NCBI RefSeq assembly: GCF_002007105.1
Contig: NZ_MVBC01000002.1
Coordinates: 310,001 to 374,000, forward strand
Reading direction: 5' to 3'
DNA length: 64,000 bases
DNA from: Hymenobacter sp. CRA2
Lineage (GTDB): Bacteria > Bacteroidota > Bacteroidia > Cytophagales > Hymenobacteraceae
Position 1 is the first letter of the stretch. Every line of letters starts with the position of its first letter. Positions 7,649 to 16,512 of this stretch are shown piece by piece. The notes under the pieces are model-generated. The model did no database searches. It saw nothing but the letters and a program-made list of their open reading frames with translations, and was not told the DNA's origin. The translations under genes and the position numbers were made by a program.

Positions 7649-10222
7649 ATGTCGACACCTACTCCTGCTCAGCTCTCAGCGTCTTCATTCGTTAACAGTT
7701 CCCGTGGCCGCACTGCCGGTGTCGCGCTGGGCCTGTTGCTGAGCGCTGGGCCTTTGCTGGCCCAAACCGCCACGCCGGCCCCGGCTCAGGCCAGCCCGGA
7801 AGCGAAGTCTCTCGGCCGCATTACGGGCTCGGTGCAGAGCGCCACCACCAAAGAGCCGGTGGAGTTTGCCACGGTAGCCCTGCTGGCCAAAGGCACCGAG
7901 CGGGCCGTGCTGGCTAGCGCCTGCGACGACAAGGGCCACTTCGAGCTGCGCAACGTGCCGGCGGGTGAGTACACGCTGTCGGTCAGCTTCGTGGGCTACC
8001 AGCCGCAGCGGCAGGCAGTGACCGTAACGACGGCGCAGCCGGTGCTGCAGCTGCCGCCGGTGCTGCTGGCCACCACCACGACCCAGCTGGGCGAGGTGAA
8101 AGTAACGGGCGAGCGGGAGCTGGTGGAAAGCAAGGTGGACCGGCTGGTGTACAACGCCGACAAGGACCTGACCAACGCCGGCGGCACGGCCGCGGATGTG
8201 CTGCAGAAGGCGCCGCTGCTCACCGTGGACCTCGACGGCAACCTGCAGCTGCGCGGCTCCTCCAACATCCGGGTGCTCATCAACGGCAAGCCCTCTACCC
8301 TGCTGGCTACCAACCTAGCGGAGGCGCTGAAGCAGATTCCGGCCGACCAGATCAAGTCGGTGGAGGTGATTACGGCACCTTCGGCCAAGTACGACGCGGA
8401 AGGCACGGCGGGCGTGGTGAACATCATCCTGAAAAAGAGCACCCTGGAGGGCATGAACGGCAACGTCAACGCCGGGGTGAGCAACCGCAACGGTTTCGTG
8501 GGCGTGAACCTGAACCGGCGCAAGGGCAAGCTGGGCATCAACAGCAGCCTGGGCACCAACCCCTTCTACAACCTGGCGCGCAGCGTGGGCCGCCGCACTG
8601 ACTACCTCTCCGACACCACCCAGAGCCAGCTGCAGCAGACGGGCCGCTTCACCAACATGGGCCTGGGCGGCTGGGGCCAGCTCGGCATCGACTACGACCT
8701 GACGCCCAAGGACGTGCTCAGCTTCGGGGTGCAGGGCAACTACCGCGCCTACGTCAACGACCGTTCGCAATTCACGTCCTACCAGCTGTTTCGCACCGAC
8801 GAAAGTGCCCAGCGCCGGCTGTTCGTGGACGAATACAACCGCGACATCGAGACGCGCGACGGCAACGGCAACGTGGACGTGAACTTCGGCTACACCAAGA
8901 CGCTGGCCAAGCCCAAGCAGGAGCTGAGCGTGCTGGGCCTCTACAGCCTGAACGCGGGCCATACGCGCTACCAGCTGGACCAACAACGCGGCGAGTACAC
9001 CGACTACCGCGAGAAGAGCTTCAACGACAGCCGTAACCGCGAAATCACGCTGCAGGCCGACTACGTGCAGCCCATCGACAGCACCCAGACGCTGGAAACG
9101 GGCCTGAAAACCATCATGCGCCATGTCGACAGCGACTACCGCATCGACGCGGACAGCCTGGACGGGCGCGGTTACCGCCCGGTGCCGGCCCGCTCCAATG
9201 AATTTGGCTACGACCAGAACGTGTACGCCGGCTACGCCTCCTACGGCTTTGCCCTGGGCAAGAAGTGGACGTTCAAGGGCGGGGCGCGCCTGGAGCACAC
9301 CCGCATCGACGGCAAGTTCCTGAGCAGCGGCACCCAGCTGCAAACCGACTACACCAACCTGGCGCCCAACGTGCAGGCCGCCTGGACGGTGACGCCCGAC
9401 CACACGCTGAAGCTGAGCTACTCGCGGCGCATTCAGCGGCCTGGCATCTGGTACCTGAACCCGTACATCAACACCTCGGACCGGCGCAACGTATCGGCCG
9501 GCAACCCCAACCTCAACGCGGAGCTGACCGACGCCTACGAGCTGACCTACACCACCTTCGTCAAGAAAAGCTCAGTGACCTTCTCGGGCTACTGGCGGCA
9601 GACCAACAACGCCATCGAGAGCGTGGCGCGGCTGGTACCCGGCAGCGACATTCTGCCCACGGCCGACACCACGCGCATCCTCTACACCACCTACCGCAAC
9701 TTAGCGCGCAACTCCAGCTACGGCCTCTCGGCCTTCGGCTCGACCAAGCTGACACCCAAGTGGAGCCTGAGCGGCAACGTGAACGTGTACTGGCGGCAGG
9801 TGAACAGTCCGGCCTTGGGCCTGTCGAATAGCGGGGGCATGTTCAACTTCAACCTGAACTCCTCGTGGCAGTTCGAGAAAGGCTGGAGCGCGCAGTTCTT
9901 CGCCTTCGGCAACTCCCGGCAGGTGGCCCTGCAGGGCCGCACCTCGGGCTACCGCATGTACAGCCTGGGGGCCAAAAAGGAATTCTGGGACAAGAAGGCC
10001 AACGTGGTGGTGTCGGTCATCAACCCCTTCAACCGAATCCTGGCTTTCCGCAACGAGCTGTCTTCGCCCAGCTTTGAGTCGGTGAACAACGCCTACTTCT
10101 ACAACCGGCAGATCCGGGTGAGCTTCAGCTACCGCTTCGGCAAGCTGGACAACGGGCCGAGCCGCCCGAAAAAGAGCATTCAGAACGACGACCAGAAGCA
10201 GGGCGGCGGCGGCAACGGGTGA
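7649..10222 (+). CDS. TonB-dependent outer-membrane receptor (OMP_b-brl family), second copy
   Basis: 857 residues. The N-terminus carries a Sec signal peptide after a polar leader (VALGLLLSAGPLLAQTA). A carboxypeptidase-regulatory-like domain occupies about 55-140 (GSVQSATTKEPVEFATVALL, DDKGHFELRNVPAGEYTLSV). The plug at 150-255 shows ADVLQKAPLLTVDLDGNL, RVLINGKPS and VEVITAPSAKYDAEGTAG, followed by a large barrel ending SFSYRFG and a short polar tail. Same architecture and plug motifs as the receptor at 4567 but clearly diverged, so paralogues. The identical upstream palindrome implies shared control by the MarR protein. No SusD follows; substrate unknown. Confidence 0.9.
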   Translation: MSTPTPAQLSASSFVNSSRGRTAGVALGLLLSAGPLLAQTATPAPAQASPEAKSLGRITGSVQSATTKEPVEFATVALLAKGTERAVLASACDDKGHFELRNVPAGEYTLSVSFVGYQPQRQAVTVTTAQPVLQLPPVLLATTTTQLGEVKVTGERELVESKVDRLVYNADKDLTNAGGTAADVLQKAPLLTVDLDGNLQLRGSSNIRVLINGKPSTLLATNLAEALKQIPADQIKSVEVITAPSAKYDAEGTAGVVNIILKKSTLEGMNGNVNAGVSNRNGFVGVNLNRRKGKLGINSSLGTNPFYNLARSVGRRTDYLSDTTQSQLQQTGRFTNMGLGGWGQLGIDYDLTPKDVLSFGVQGNYRAYVNDRSQFTSYQLFRTDESAQRRLFVDEYNRDIETRDGNGNVDVNFGYTKTLAKPKQELSVLGLYSLNAGHTRYQLDQQRGEYTDYREKSFNDSRNREITLQADYVQPIDSTQTLETGLKTIMRHVDSDYRIDADSLDGRGYRPVPARSNEFGYDQNVYAGYASYGFALGKKWTFKGGARLEHTRIDGKFLSSGTQLQTDYTNLAPNVQAAWTVTPDHTLKLSYSRRIQRPGIWYLNPYINTSDRRNVSAGNPNLNAELTDAYELTYTTFVKKSSVTFSGYWRQTNNAIESVARLVPGSDILPTADTTRILYTTYRNLARNSSYGLSAFGSTKLTPKWSLSGNVNVYWRQVNSPALGLSNSGGMFNFNLNSSWQFEKGWSAQFFAFGNSRQVALQGRTSGYRMYSLGAKKEFWDKKANVVVSVINPFNRILAFRNELSSPSFESVNNAYFYNRQIRVSFSYRFGKLDNGPSRPKKSIQNDDQKQGGGGNG

Positions 10223-10346
10223 CCACGCTGCCCCTGGCCCGGCTGAGCCCGTCGAGGCATTGCTGCTAACTCCAATCGGTTCTCAAGTGAGTGAAGAACA
10301 CGTCAACCGATGAAACGGCAGCAGTGCTTCGACGGACTTTGGCGGG

Positions 10347-10901
10347 CTAGGCCACGCCGTTTACCATTAAGTCAAACCAAGACCTTCTGCGCAAGTTGAT
10401 TTTCAGGTTGAAGAAGCAGTTTCCCCCGTCGTCGACATCTACAATGTCTTTCCGCCAGTAAGGAGTTTTGTCACAGAAACAATTCACCCATACCTCCTTT
10501 TCGCCTTTTGCGTTAAGATAAGGCACCAATTGACGCCGGTAGTTTGGCAGTGTAATCAGGAATTGTGTCGAGTCCCAGGGAATATCGGGTCGCGCCTGCC
10601 GCATGCCCCGCAACTCTATGCTTTGTAGTCGGTTATGTTCAGCAATGCATACCTGCAACAAACTGTCTACCAAACCTATTTCCTCAAGGTTAAGGCCGGA
10701 GGCCTGCGCATTCTTTAGCCGGTACTTATCCCGCTCATGATCGTAAGGGAGCACGGCCACCATTGCAGTGTCAACCTTATCCCTGAAGGTTTTTAGAGAC
10801 TTAGGCACGGCGACAATATCCGCTTCTGCTGATGGGGTGGGTTTGCTTTGACAGCCAAGCAGAGCCAACAAAGCGGCAGCAACAGTCACTCGAAGTAGCA
10901 T
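10347..10901 (-). CDS. Small putative lipoprotein, last gene of the ModE/TonB-receptor unit
   Basis: 184 residues with a lipoprotein signal (LLALLGC lipobox, Cys at about residue 17), so the mature protein is expected to be membrane anchored. The body has CFCDKTPYWRKD and CFFNLKINL segments with three Cys residues and no domain I recognise. It starts four bases after the receptor stop codon, so it is probably co-transcribed and may assist that receptor. Base composition is visibly less GC-rich than its neighbours. Function unknown. Confidence 0.75.
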   Translation of the reverse strand: MLLRVTVAAALLALLGCQSKPTPSAEADIVAVPKSLKTFRDKVDTAMVAVLPYDHERDKYRLKNAQASGLNLEEIGLVDSLLQVCIAEHNRLQSIELRGMRQARPDIPWDSTQFLITLPNYRRQLVPYLNAKGEKEVWVNCFCDKTPYWRKDIVDVDDGGNCFFNLKINLRRRSWFDLMVNGVA

Positions 10902-10905
10902 AACA

Positions 10906-13542
10906 TCAATTCAGCCCGTACGTGACCGTGAGGTAGTACAAGCCACCGACGCTCGGGCCGCCCAGGAAGGACACGTAGTATTGATTCAGCACGTTGGTGG
11001 CGCCCAGCTTGAAGCGCAGGTCCGGCTTGGGCACCGTGTAGCTCAGCTGCGCATCGAGGGTGTGGTAGGCGGGCACGTAGCCGTTGACGAGGAAGGTCTG
11101 GGAGTAGTAGCGCTGCTGCCAGCGGTAGTTCAGCCCGAACCCCAAGCTGCGGAAGGCATTATCGTGGCCCAGGCTCAGGTTGTAGATCCAGCGCGGGGTG
11201 TTGAAGCCGTCTTCCAGCCCGTCGCCGGACTGAGTGCGGTCGAGGCGGGCGTAGGTGAGGTTGGCGCCGGCGAGCAGGCCGTCGGGCAGCTCGTAGCGCA
11301 GGCCCGCCGAGCCGCCGTAGTTGTACACGCGCGTCCGGGAGTTGGTCCAGAGGCGGTAGCGGTTCTGGGTGGCACGGTTGCTGAGGTAAATGGCGGCCGA
11401 GTCGGGGTTGTTGGTTTTGGGCACGTAGGCCTCCACCTGCGCAATGAAGTCCTGGTAGCGGTTGTAGTAAAAGTCCACGTCGAGGAGCAGGCGGCCGCCG
11501 GGCAGCAGGGCCGCCTTGTAGCCCAGCTCCAGGGAGCGGATGTGCTCAGGCCGCAAATACGTATAGGGGTTTTTCTGCAGCAGACCTTGGTTTTGCGCTA
11601 TGGCCAGCCGCCGCTTTTCCGCCGCCGGGGCCGAGCTGGTATTGGCGTTGATGCCGGCCGTCACGGCGGCGTTGAACGCGTCGATGCTGCTGCGCAGGTA
11701 GCTGTTCTCAAACACCCCGCTCGACATCACCCGCAGCCCGCCGATGCGCTTGACCTGCCCGCTGTTGACGTTCGAAAAGCCCTCGAACAAGCTCGGGAAG
11801 CGGTAGCCGCTCTGGTAGCTCAGGCGGAAGTGGTGCCGCGCGGTGGGCGAGAATACCGCCGTCAGCCGCGGGTTCAAGCGCACGGCGAAGTAGTCGTTTT
11901 TGTCGGCGCGCAGCGTGGCGGTGAGGCGCAGGCGCTGCTGCCACAGCCGCGCCCCGGCCTGCACGAAGCCGCCGGTTTTGCTGTAGGTCAGGTTGCTGAA
12001 CTGATCCTTACCCGGCTCGGGGTTGATGAAGTAGTTGCCGTCGGGCACGATGACGTAGGTGCGGTGGTCGAGGCCGGCGCGCAGGTCCAGCCAGGTGGCC
12101 AGCGTGGGCAGAACGCCGTTGCGCAGGGCCTGGGCCACGTCCACCTGGGCTTCGGCGTGGATGAGGTCGGCCTTCACGCGCAGGGCGGCGCCCTGGTCCC
12201 AGTTGTTGATGTCGGCCAGTTCCTGAAGCCGCTGCCGAAACTCGGGCGTGCCGGGCTGCAGACGGCCGACGTCGGCGGCGGTGCGGGCGGTGGCGTGGGC
12301 CTGCGCCACCGGCTGGCCGGCTTGCACGGCGGCATTCCAGGCGGCGGTGTAGTCTTGGTTCCACTGCGCGTCGGGCTTGAAGCTGCGGTCCAGGTTTTCG
12401 GCCATGCTGCGCAGATTGTAGCTCTGGCCGGTGTTTTCGCGGGTGAAGTAGGCGCGCGCCTGCACCACGGACGTGGTCAGCGTGAGGGCGTGTTGCTGCA
12501 GGGTGTAGCCGGCGAGGCGGAAACGGTTGGAGCGTTGGTACACGTTGTCTAGCTCAGCCACCCGGTACGCGTAGCTCAACTCAGTGCGCGCATTGGGCCG
12601 AAAGTGCAGCGCGGCGTCGGCTTTGAGGTTTTGCAGGCGGTAATCCACCACGTCCAGTTCGCGGTAGCCGGTGCGCGCCACCACGTAGCTCTTGCCGCCC
12701 AGCGTAAGTGTGGAGCGGTCCGACGATTCGTTGCCGTAGCCACTGACGGGGTCGTAGGCGGGGTTGGTAGGCCCGCCGGGCAGCCCGGTGGTGGCGTTAC
12801 CCTGCGGATACAGGTCCGTTAGGTCGTTGGCAATCCAGTCGTAGCCGCGGGTATAGGTGCCGTTGAGTTTGAAGGCCCACTTTGGGCTGAGTACCTGGGC
12901 GTAGCGCAGGCTGATTTCGGCGTAGAGCTTAGCGCCGCTGTTGGGGTCGTTGAGGTGATTGACGCCCGTTTTCTGCTGCACGCCCAGCCCCTCCGAGCTG
13001 AAGGGGTTCTTCGTGGTGAAGTTGGCCAGCCCGTTGATGGCGTTCAGCCCGTAAAGCGCAGCGGCCGTGCCCGGCACGATTTCCACCGCGGCAATGTCCA
13101 GGTCGCTCGGCCCGAGCGCGTTGCCGATGGGCCCGCCGATGTGCGGCGCTTGGTTGTCGACGCCATCCACGAGTTGGGCGAAGCGCACGTTGGTGGTATT
13201 GGCGAAGCCGCGGGCGTTGATGACTTTGAAGCCCAGGCTGGGCGTAATCACCTGCACGCCCTTTACGTTCTCGATGGCGTCGAAAAACGAGGGTGCCGGC
13301 GTCAGGCGCAGGGTCCGGGCGTTCAGCTTCTCCACCGTCACGGGCGACTGTAAAATGCTTTCCTCCACCCGCGAGGCTGCCACCACCACTTCGCTCAGCC
13401 CAATAGGTGCGCGGCGGGCCGTATCGGGCGCCGCGACTTGGTTGGCGAGCGGTATTGCCTGGGCCACGGCAGCCGTGGCGGGCCAGGTGGTCAGGCATGA
13501 AACAGCGGCAGCGGGCCGCCACCAGCGTAGCAGTAAGTTCAT
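10906..13542 (-). CDS. TonB-dependent receptor linked to a ModE-like regulator
   Basis: 878 residues from the ATG at 13542, which opens the signal peptide (MNLLLRWWRPAAAVSCL ... VAQA); the upstream in-frame ATG at 13587 would add 15 non-signal residues. Unlike the two other receptors it lacks an N-terminal carboxypeptidase-regulatory domain and goes straight to the plug (LSEVVVAASRVEESILQSPV, FFDAIENVKGVQVI, INARGFANTTNVRF, VEIVPGTAAALYGLNAING). The barrel ends GLYYLTVTYGLN. It lies 128 bases downstream of a ModE-type regulator gene and four bases before a lipoprotein gene. A molybdate- or tungstate-related substrate is a guess from the regulator; no modABC genes are in view. Confidence 0.88.
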   Translation of the reverse strand: MNLLLRWWRPAAAVSCLTTWPATAAVAQAIPLANQVAAPDTARRAPIGLSEVVVAASRVEESILQSPVTVEKLNARTLRLTPAPSFFDAIENVKGVQVITPSLGFKVINARGFANTTNVRFAQLVDGVDNQAPHIGGPIGNALGPSDLDIAAVEIVPGTAAALYGLNAINGLANFTTKNPFSSEGLGVQQKTGVNHLNDPNSGAKLYAEISLRYAQVLSPKWAFKLNGTYTRGYDWIANDLTDLYPQGNATTGLPGGPTNPAYDPVSGYGNESSDRSTLTLGGKSYVVARTGYRELDVVDYRLQNLKADAALHFRPNARTELSYAYRVAELDNVYQRSNRFRLAGYTLQQHALTLTTSVVQARAYFTRENTGQSYNLRSMAENLDRSFKPDAQWNQDYTAAWNAAVQAGQPVAQAHATARTAADVGRLQPGTPEFRQRLQELADINNWDQGAALRVKADLIHAEAQVDVAQALRNGVLPTLATWLDLRAGLDHRTYVIVPDGNYFINPEPGKDQFSNLTYSKTGGFVQAGARLWQQRLRLTATLRADKNDYFAVRLNPRLTAVFSPTARHHFRLSYQSGYRFPSLFEGFSNVNSGQVKRIGGLRVMSSGVFENSYLRSSIDAFNAAVTAGINANTSSAPAAEKRRLAIAQNQGLLQKNPYTYLRPEHIRSLELGYKAALLPGGRLLLDVDFYYNRYQDFIAQVEAYVPKTNNPDSAAIYLSNRATQNRYRLWTNSRTRVYNYGGSAGLRYELPDGLLAGANLTYARLDRTQSGDGLEDGFNTPRWIYNLSLGHDNAFRSLGFGLNYRWQQRYYSQTFLVNGYVPAYHTLDAQLSYTVPKPDLRFKLGATNVLNQYYVSFLGGPSVGGLYYLTVTYGLN

Positions 13543-13670
13543 CGGTTCCCCGTGAAGCAGGCTCCAGCGCAGCCCACCCGGGTGCACCCGAAAAGTACAG
13601 CGCAGTGCGGGTAGACACCCAATGCGTTATTTCCGAGCAAACATAACGAAACGCCCGGCCGGGGGTTGCG

Positions 13671-14030
13671 TCAGCCGCGCAGCCGGGCTGTTTCCTGCGT
13701 TACAAACTCCTGAAACCGCTGTTGCAGCGCTTCGAACTCGGCTACGGCCTGCACGCCGGCTTCGGTCAGGTGGGCGCCACCGCCGCGCTGCCCGCCGGTT
13801 TGGGTGCTCACCAGTGGCTCCCGGGCCTGCGTATTCATGGAGCTAACCAACTCCCAGGCCCGCTTGTAGGACATATTCATGGCCTGGGCGGCCTTGGAAA
13901 TGGAGCCCTGCGTCCGGATGTGCTGCAACAACTCCAGGCGGCCGATGCCGAGAAACCGGTCCGCTGGGCCTTCAATCCAGAGGCGGCCGTTGACGCGAAA
14001 CTGGGCGGGGTCGGGTAAGAGTTGTTTCAT
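13671..14030 (-). CDS. ModE-like winged-helix regulator (N-terminal domain only)
   Basis: 119 residues. The sequence RLELLQHIRTQGSISKAAQAMNMSYKRAWE is the LysR-like helix-turn-helix of the ModE family, followed by LVSSMNTQAREPLVSTQTGG and GGGAHLTEAG, the conserved wing. Full ModE proteins (about 260 residues) carry two molybdate-binding MOP domains; these are missing here, as in many short ModE-like regulators. It probably regulates the downstream TonB-receptor/lipoprotein pair, possibly in response to an oxyanion sensed in another way. Confidence 0.85.
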   Translation of the reverse strand: MKQLLPDPAQFRVNGRLWIEGPADRFLGIGRLELLQHIRTQGSISKAAQAMNMSYKRAWELVSSMNTQAREPLVSTQTGGQRGGGAHLTEAGVQAVAEFEALQQRFQEFVTQETARLRG

Positions 14031-14123
14031 GCCGAAAAGCTGCTAAGCGCCCTGCTGGTCGTATACTGTATGGAATCTGCCCCAAGGTCGCATCTACCCA
14101 GCAAAACCTCCGTTTTGATAGTT

Positions 14124-14495
14124 ATGCCACGCCCAAAGTTGCGCCCGATATTCGTAACAGCTCTCCTTGCAGCGCTGCTGGCATTCAGCGGAACCGCCCG
14201 GGCGCAGGAGCCGCTCCAGGCCACGCAGCAAGCCACCTTGGCGCAGCGCCCGGACACGGCCCGCCCGGTGTCCATTCGGCTGGTATGCACCACCACCATC
14301 CGGCCCGGCCATGAACCGCTGTATGTAGTAGATGGGCAACTTCTTTCGCAGGAGTTACTCCAGACTCTCAACCCTAATCAGATTCAGAAAATCGACGTTC
14401 TGCGCATTAGGCAGGCCCAGGCCCTGTACGGGGAGCTGGGCCGCAACGGAGTTGTGCTAATAACCACCAAGCCTTCCGCACGGCGCAAACGCTGA
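14124..14495 (+). CDS. Secreted stand-alone TonB-receptor plug-domain protein
   Basis: 123 residues from ATG 14124, which begins a signal peptide (FVTALLAALLAFSGTARAQ). The mature part contains EPLYVVDGQLL, LNPNQIQKIDVL, ALYGELGRNGVVLITTK, the core of a SusC-type plug, but no barrel follows; the frame ends in a basic tail SARRKR. Single-plug proteins of this type occur in Bacteroidota and some are linked to anti-sigma or receptor genes; role unknown. It is divergent from the ModE regulator with about 93 bases between them. A strong hairpin follows at 14534. Confidence 0.75.
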   Translation: MPRPKLRPIFVTALLAALLAFSGTARAQEPLQATQQATLAQRPDTARPVSIRLVCTTTIRPGHEPLYVVDGQLLSQELLQTLNPNQIQKIDVLRIRQAQALYGELGRNGVVLITTKPSARRKR

Positions 14496-14533
14496 GCATT
14501 CAGAGACAGGAGGCAGCTCAATATCCTCCTCTA

Positions 14534-14575
14534 AGCACAAAAAAAGGCCGGTTGTGTAACCGGCCTTTTTGTGCT
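14534..14575. terminator. Bidirectional intrinsic terminator between plug protein and porX
   Basis: Stem AAGGCCGGTT / AACCGGCCTT with a GTGT loop, flanked by A-run on the left and T-run on the right and a further AGCAC/GTGCT pairing. It serves both converging genes. Confidence 0.85.
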
Positions 14576-14589
14576 TTACTGCTTACTGC

Positions 14590-16161
14590 CTACGCCCCTT
14601 TCGCGCTCAGCGTGATGTAGGGGATGATGCACTCCTCCAGGGAAATCCCGCCGTGCTGGAAGGTGTCCTTGTAGAAGTTCACGTAGTAGTTGTAGTTGTT
14701 GGGGTAGGCGAAGAAGTAGTCGCCCAGGGTGAAGACGTAGGCCGTCGACACGTTTTCGCGCGGCAGGAACACGCGCTCCGGCTTGCGCACCACGTACACG
14801 TCGCGCGACTCGTCGAAGCCCAGGTTTTTGCCGTGCTTGTAGCGCAGGTTCGTGTTGGTGTTCCGGTCGCCCACGATTTTGTAGGGGCGCTTGCAGCGGA
14901 TGGTGCCGTGGTCGGTGGTGATGATAAGCTTGCCTTTCTTGTCGGCAATGACCTGCAGCATCTCGTACAGCGGCGAGTGCAGGAACCACGAGCGGGTGAT
15001 GCTGCGGTACGCCGATTCGTCGGCGGCCAGCTCCCGAATCATCGCCATGTCGGTGCGGGCGTGCGAGAGCATGTCCACGAAGTTGTAGACGATGACGTTG
15101 AGCTTGTAGTTGTTGTGCAGGTTGGGCATTTTGCCCAGCAAGTCCTTGCCGGCCTGCAGGTTGGTCACCTTGTTGTAGCTGTACTTCTGCTTCTGGTTGT
15201 TCTTCTGGAAGTTGATTTCCATGAACTCCGCCTCGTGCAGGTTCTTGCCCTCGTCGTCGTCGTCCCACACCCACAGGTTGGGGTATTTTTTCTGAATCTC
15301 ACCGGGCATCATGCCCGAGAAGATGGCGTTGCGGGCGTAGGCCGTGGTGGTGGGCAGGATGCTGTAGTACATTTCCTCCGTGTCCACCGTGAACATCTCC
15401 GCAATAATGGGCTCCAGCACCTTCCACTGGTCGTAGCGCAGGTTGTCGATGAGCACGAAGTACACGGGCGTGTCGCCGGTTTGCTTCATAAAGGGAAACA
15501 CGCGCTCCTTAAACAGCTGGTGCGACATGAGCGGGGCGTCCTTGTCGTCGCCGTTCACCCAGTCCTCGTAGTTCTCCGTGATGAAGCGGCCGAAGTAGGT
15601 GTTGGCCTCGTCCTTCTGCATGTTGAAGACGTCGGCCATGCTCTTGCCCTCCGTCTCGTTGATTTCCAGCTCCCAGTACGTGAGCTTCTTGTACACATCG
15701 GTCCACTCCGCGGGCGAAAGGCGGTCGGAGAGCTGCATGCCCAGCTGGCGGAAGTCGCGCTGATAGGAGCTGTTCGTCTTCTCGGACACTAGGCGCTTGT
15801 TGTCGAGCACCTTCTTCACCGAGAGCAGAATCTGGTTGGGGTTCACCGGCTTGATGAGGTAGTCGGCAATCTTGGAGCCGATGGCCTCCTCCATGATGTG
15901 CTCTTCCTCGCTCTTGGTAATCATGACCACCGGCAGCGTGGGCTTGGCGGCCTTGATTTCGGACAGCGCTTCGAGGCCCGTGATGCCGGGCATGTTCTCG
16001 TCGAGGAAGACGAGGTCGTAGGTTTTCTCCTGGACCTCTTCGATGGCGTCGGCGCCGGAATTGACGCCCGTCACGTCGTAGCCGCGCTCCTTCAAAAACA
16101 GGATGTGCGGCTTGAGGAGGTCAATTTCGTCGTCGGCCCAGAGGATACTGTAACGTTGCAT
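14590..16161 (-). CDS. porX: PorX: type IX secretion response regulator with PglZ/phosphatase-like effector domain
   Basis: 523 residues from ATG 16161. Residues 1-120 are a receiver domain: acidic pocket ADDE at 9-12, phospho-acceptor Asp54 in VFLDENMPG, and the conserved Lys in YLIKPVNP. A helical linker follows. Residues about 210-520 are a PglZ/alkaline-phosphatase-superfamily domain with the metal-site motifs ILPTTTAYARN, VDMLSHARTD and ITTDHGTIRCKRP. PorX homologues (about 518 residues) work with the PorY kinase and an ECF sigma factor to activate T9SS genes, and the effector domain has been reported to be a zinc enzyme cleaving oligonucleotides. Length and motifs fit the family throughout. 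No kinase gene is adjacent. Confidence 0.93.
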   Translation of the reverse strand: MQRYSILWADDEIDLLKPHILFLKERGYDVTGVNSGADAIEEVQEKTYDLVFLDENMPGITGLEALSEIKAAKPTLPVVMITKSEEEHIMEEAIGSKIADYLIKPVNPNQILLSVKKVLDNKRLVSEKTNSSYQRDFRQLGMQLSDRLSPAEWTDVYKKLTYWELEINETEGKSMADVFNMQKDEANTYFGRFITENYEDWVNGDDKDAPLMSHQLFKERVFPFMKQTGDTPVYFVLIDNLRYDQWKVLEPIIAEMFTVDTEEMYYSILPTTTAYARNAIFSGMMPGEIQKKYPNLWVWDDDDEGKNLHEAEFMEINFQKNNQKQKYSYNKVTNLQAGKDLLGKMPNLHNNYKLNVIVYNFVDMLSHARTDMAMIRELAADESAYRSITRSWFLHSPLYEMLQVIADKKGKLIITTDHGTIRCKRPYKIVGDRNTNTNLRYKHGKNLGFDESRDVYVVRKPERVFLPRENVSTAYVFTLGDYFFAYPNNYNYYVNFYKDTFQHGGISLEECIIPYITLSAKGA

Positions 16162-16512
16162 GCAGTTGAGTTCGGGGTTGAGAGGATGTGCGGCGTGCAA
16201 AGGCCACTTGCGGCAGGGAAACGGGCGGCACCGCCCCTATTGCGGTGCGCAACCTAACGTATCGGGGCCGATTTATGATACAGCCGCCGTGCGTCAGGCA
16301 TCAGCACTTGGAGAAAAGGTAACCCCAAACCGGGGCTTAGGGTTGCATTCGGCCGGCGCTATGTAGCCGAGGCCTCGACCAATGCCCGGCTTTGATCCAC
16401 TAGCTCCGACATTATTCAGACGTCGCGCTTGTTTCAGTTCTGACCCTACCCGCGTGCTTTCCGTACCACCGAATCCGACTACTTTTCGGCCGCCAAATCT
16501 CTTCTGCGCCCC
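16162..16512. other. Divergent intergenic region porX / HD protein
   Basis: About 350 bases. The plus strand has TACTTTTC at 16480-16487, one base from TAnnTTTG, 25 bases before the TTG start of the HD gene. No hairpin or coding frame stands out, and the promoter of porX is not obvious. Confidence 0.4.

Noticed and set aside
10981-12552. 523-codon frame antisense to the third TonB receptor
   Set aside because: Same explanation: shadow of a GC-rich gene, no recognisable motifs.
14569-15792. Long plus-strand frame opposite porX
   Set aside because: Val/Leu/His-rich with no domain pattern; fully antisense to a clear gene.
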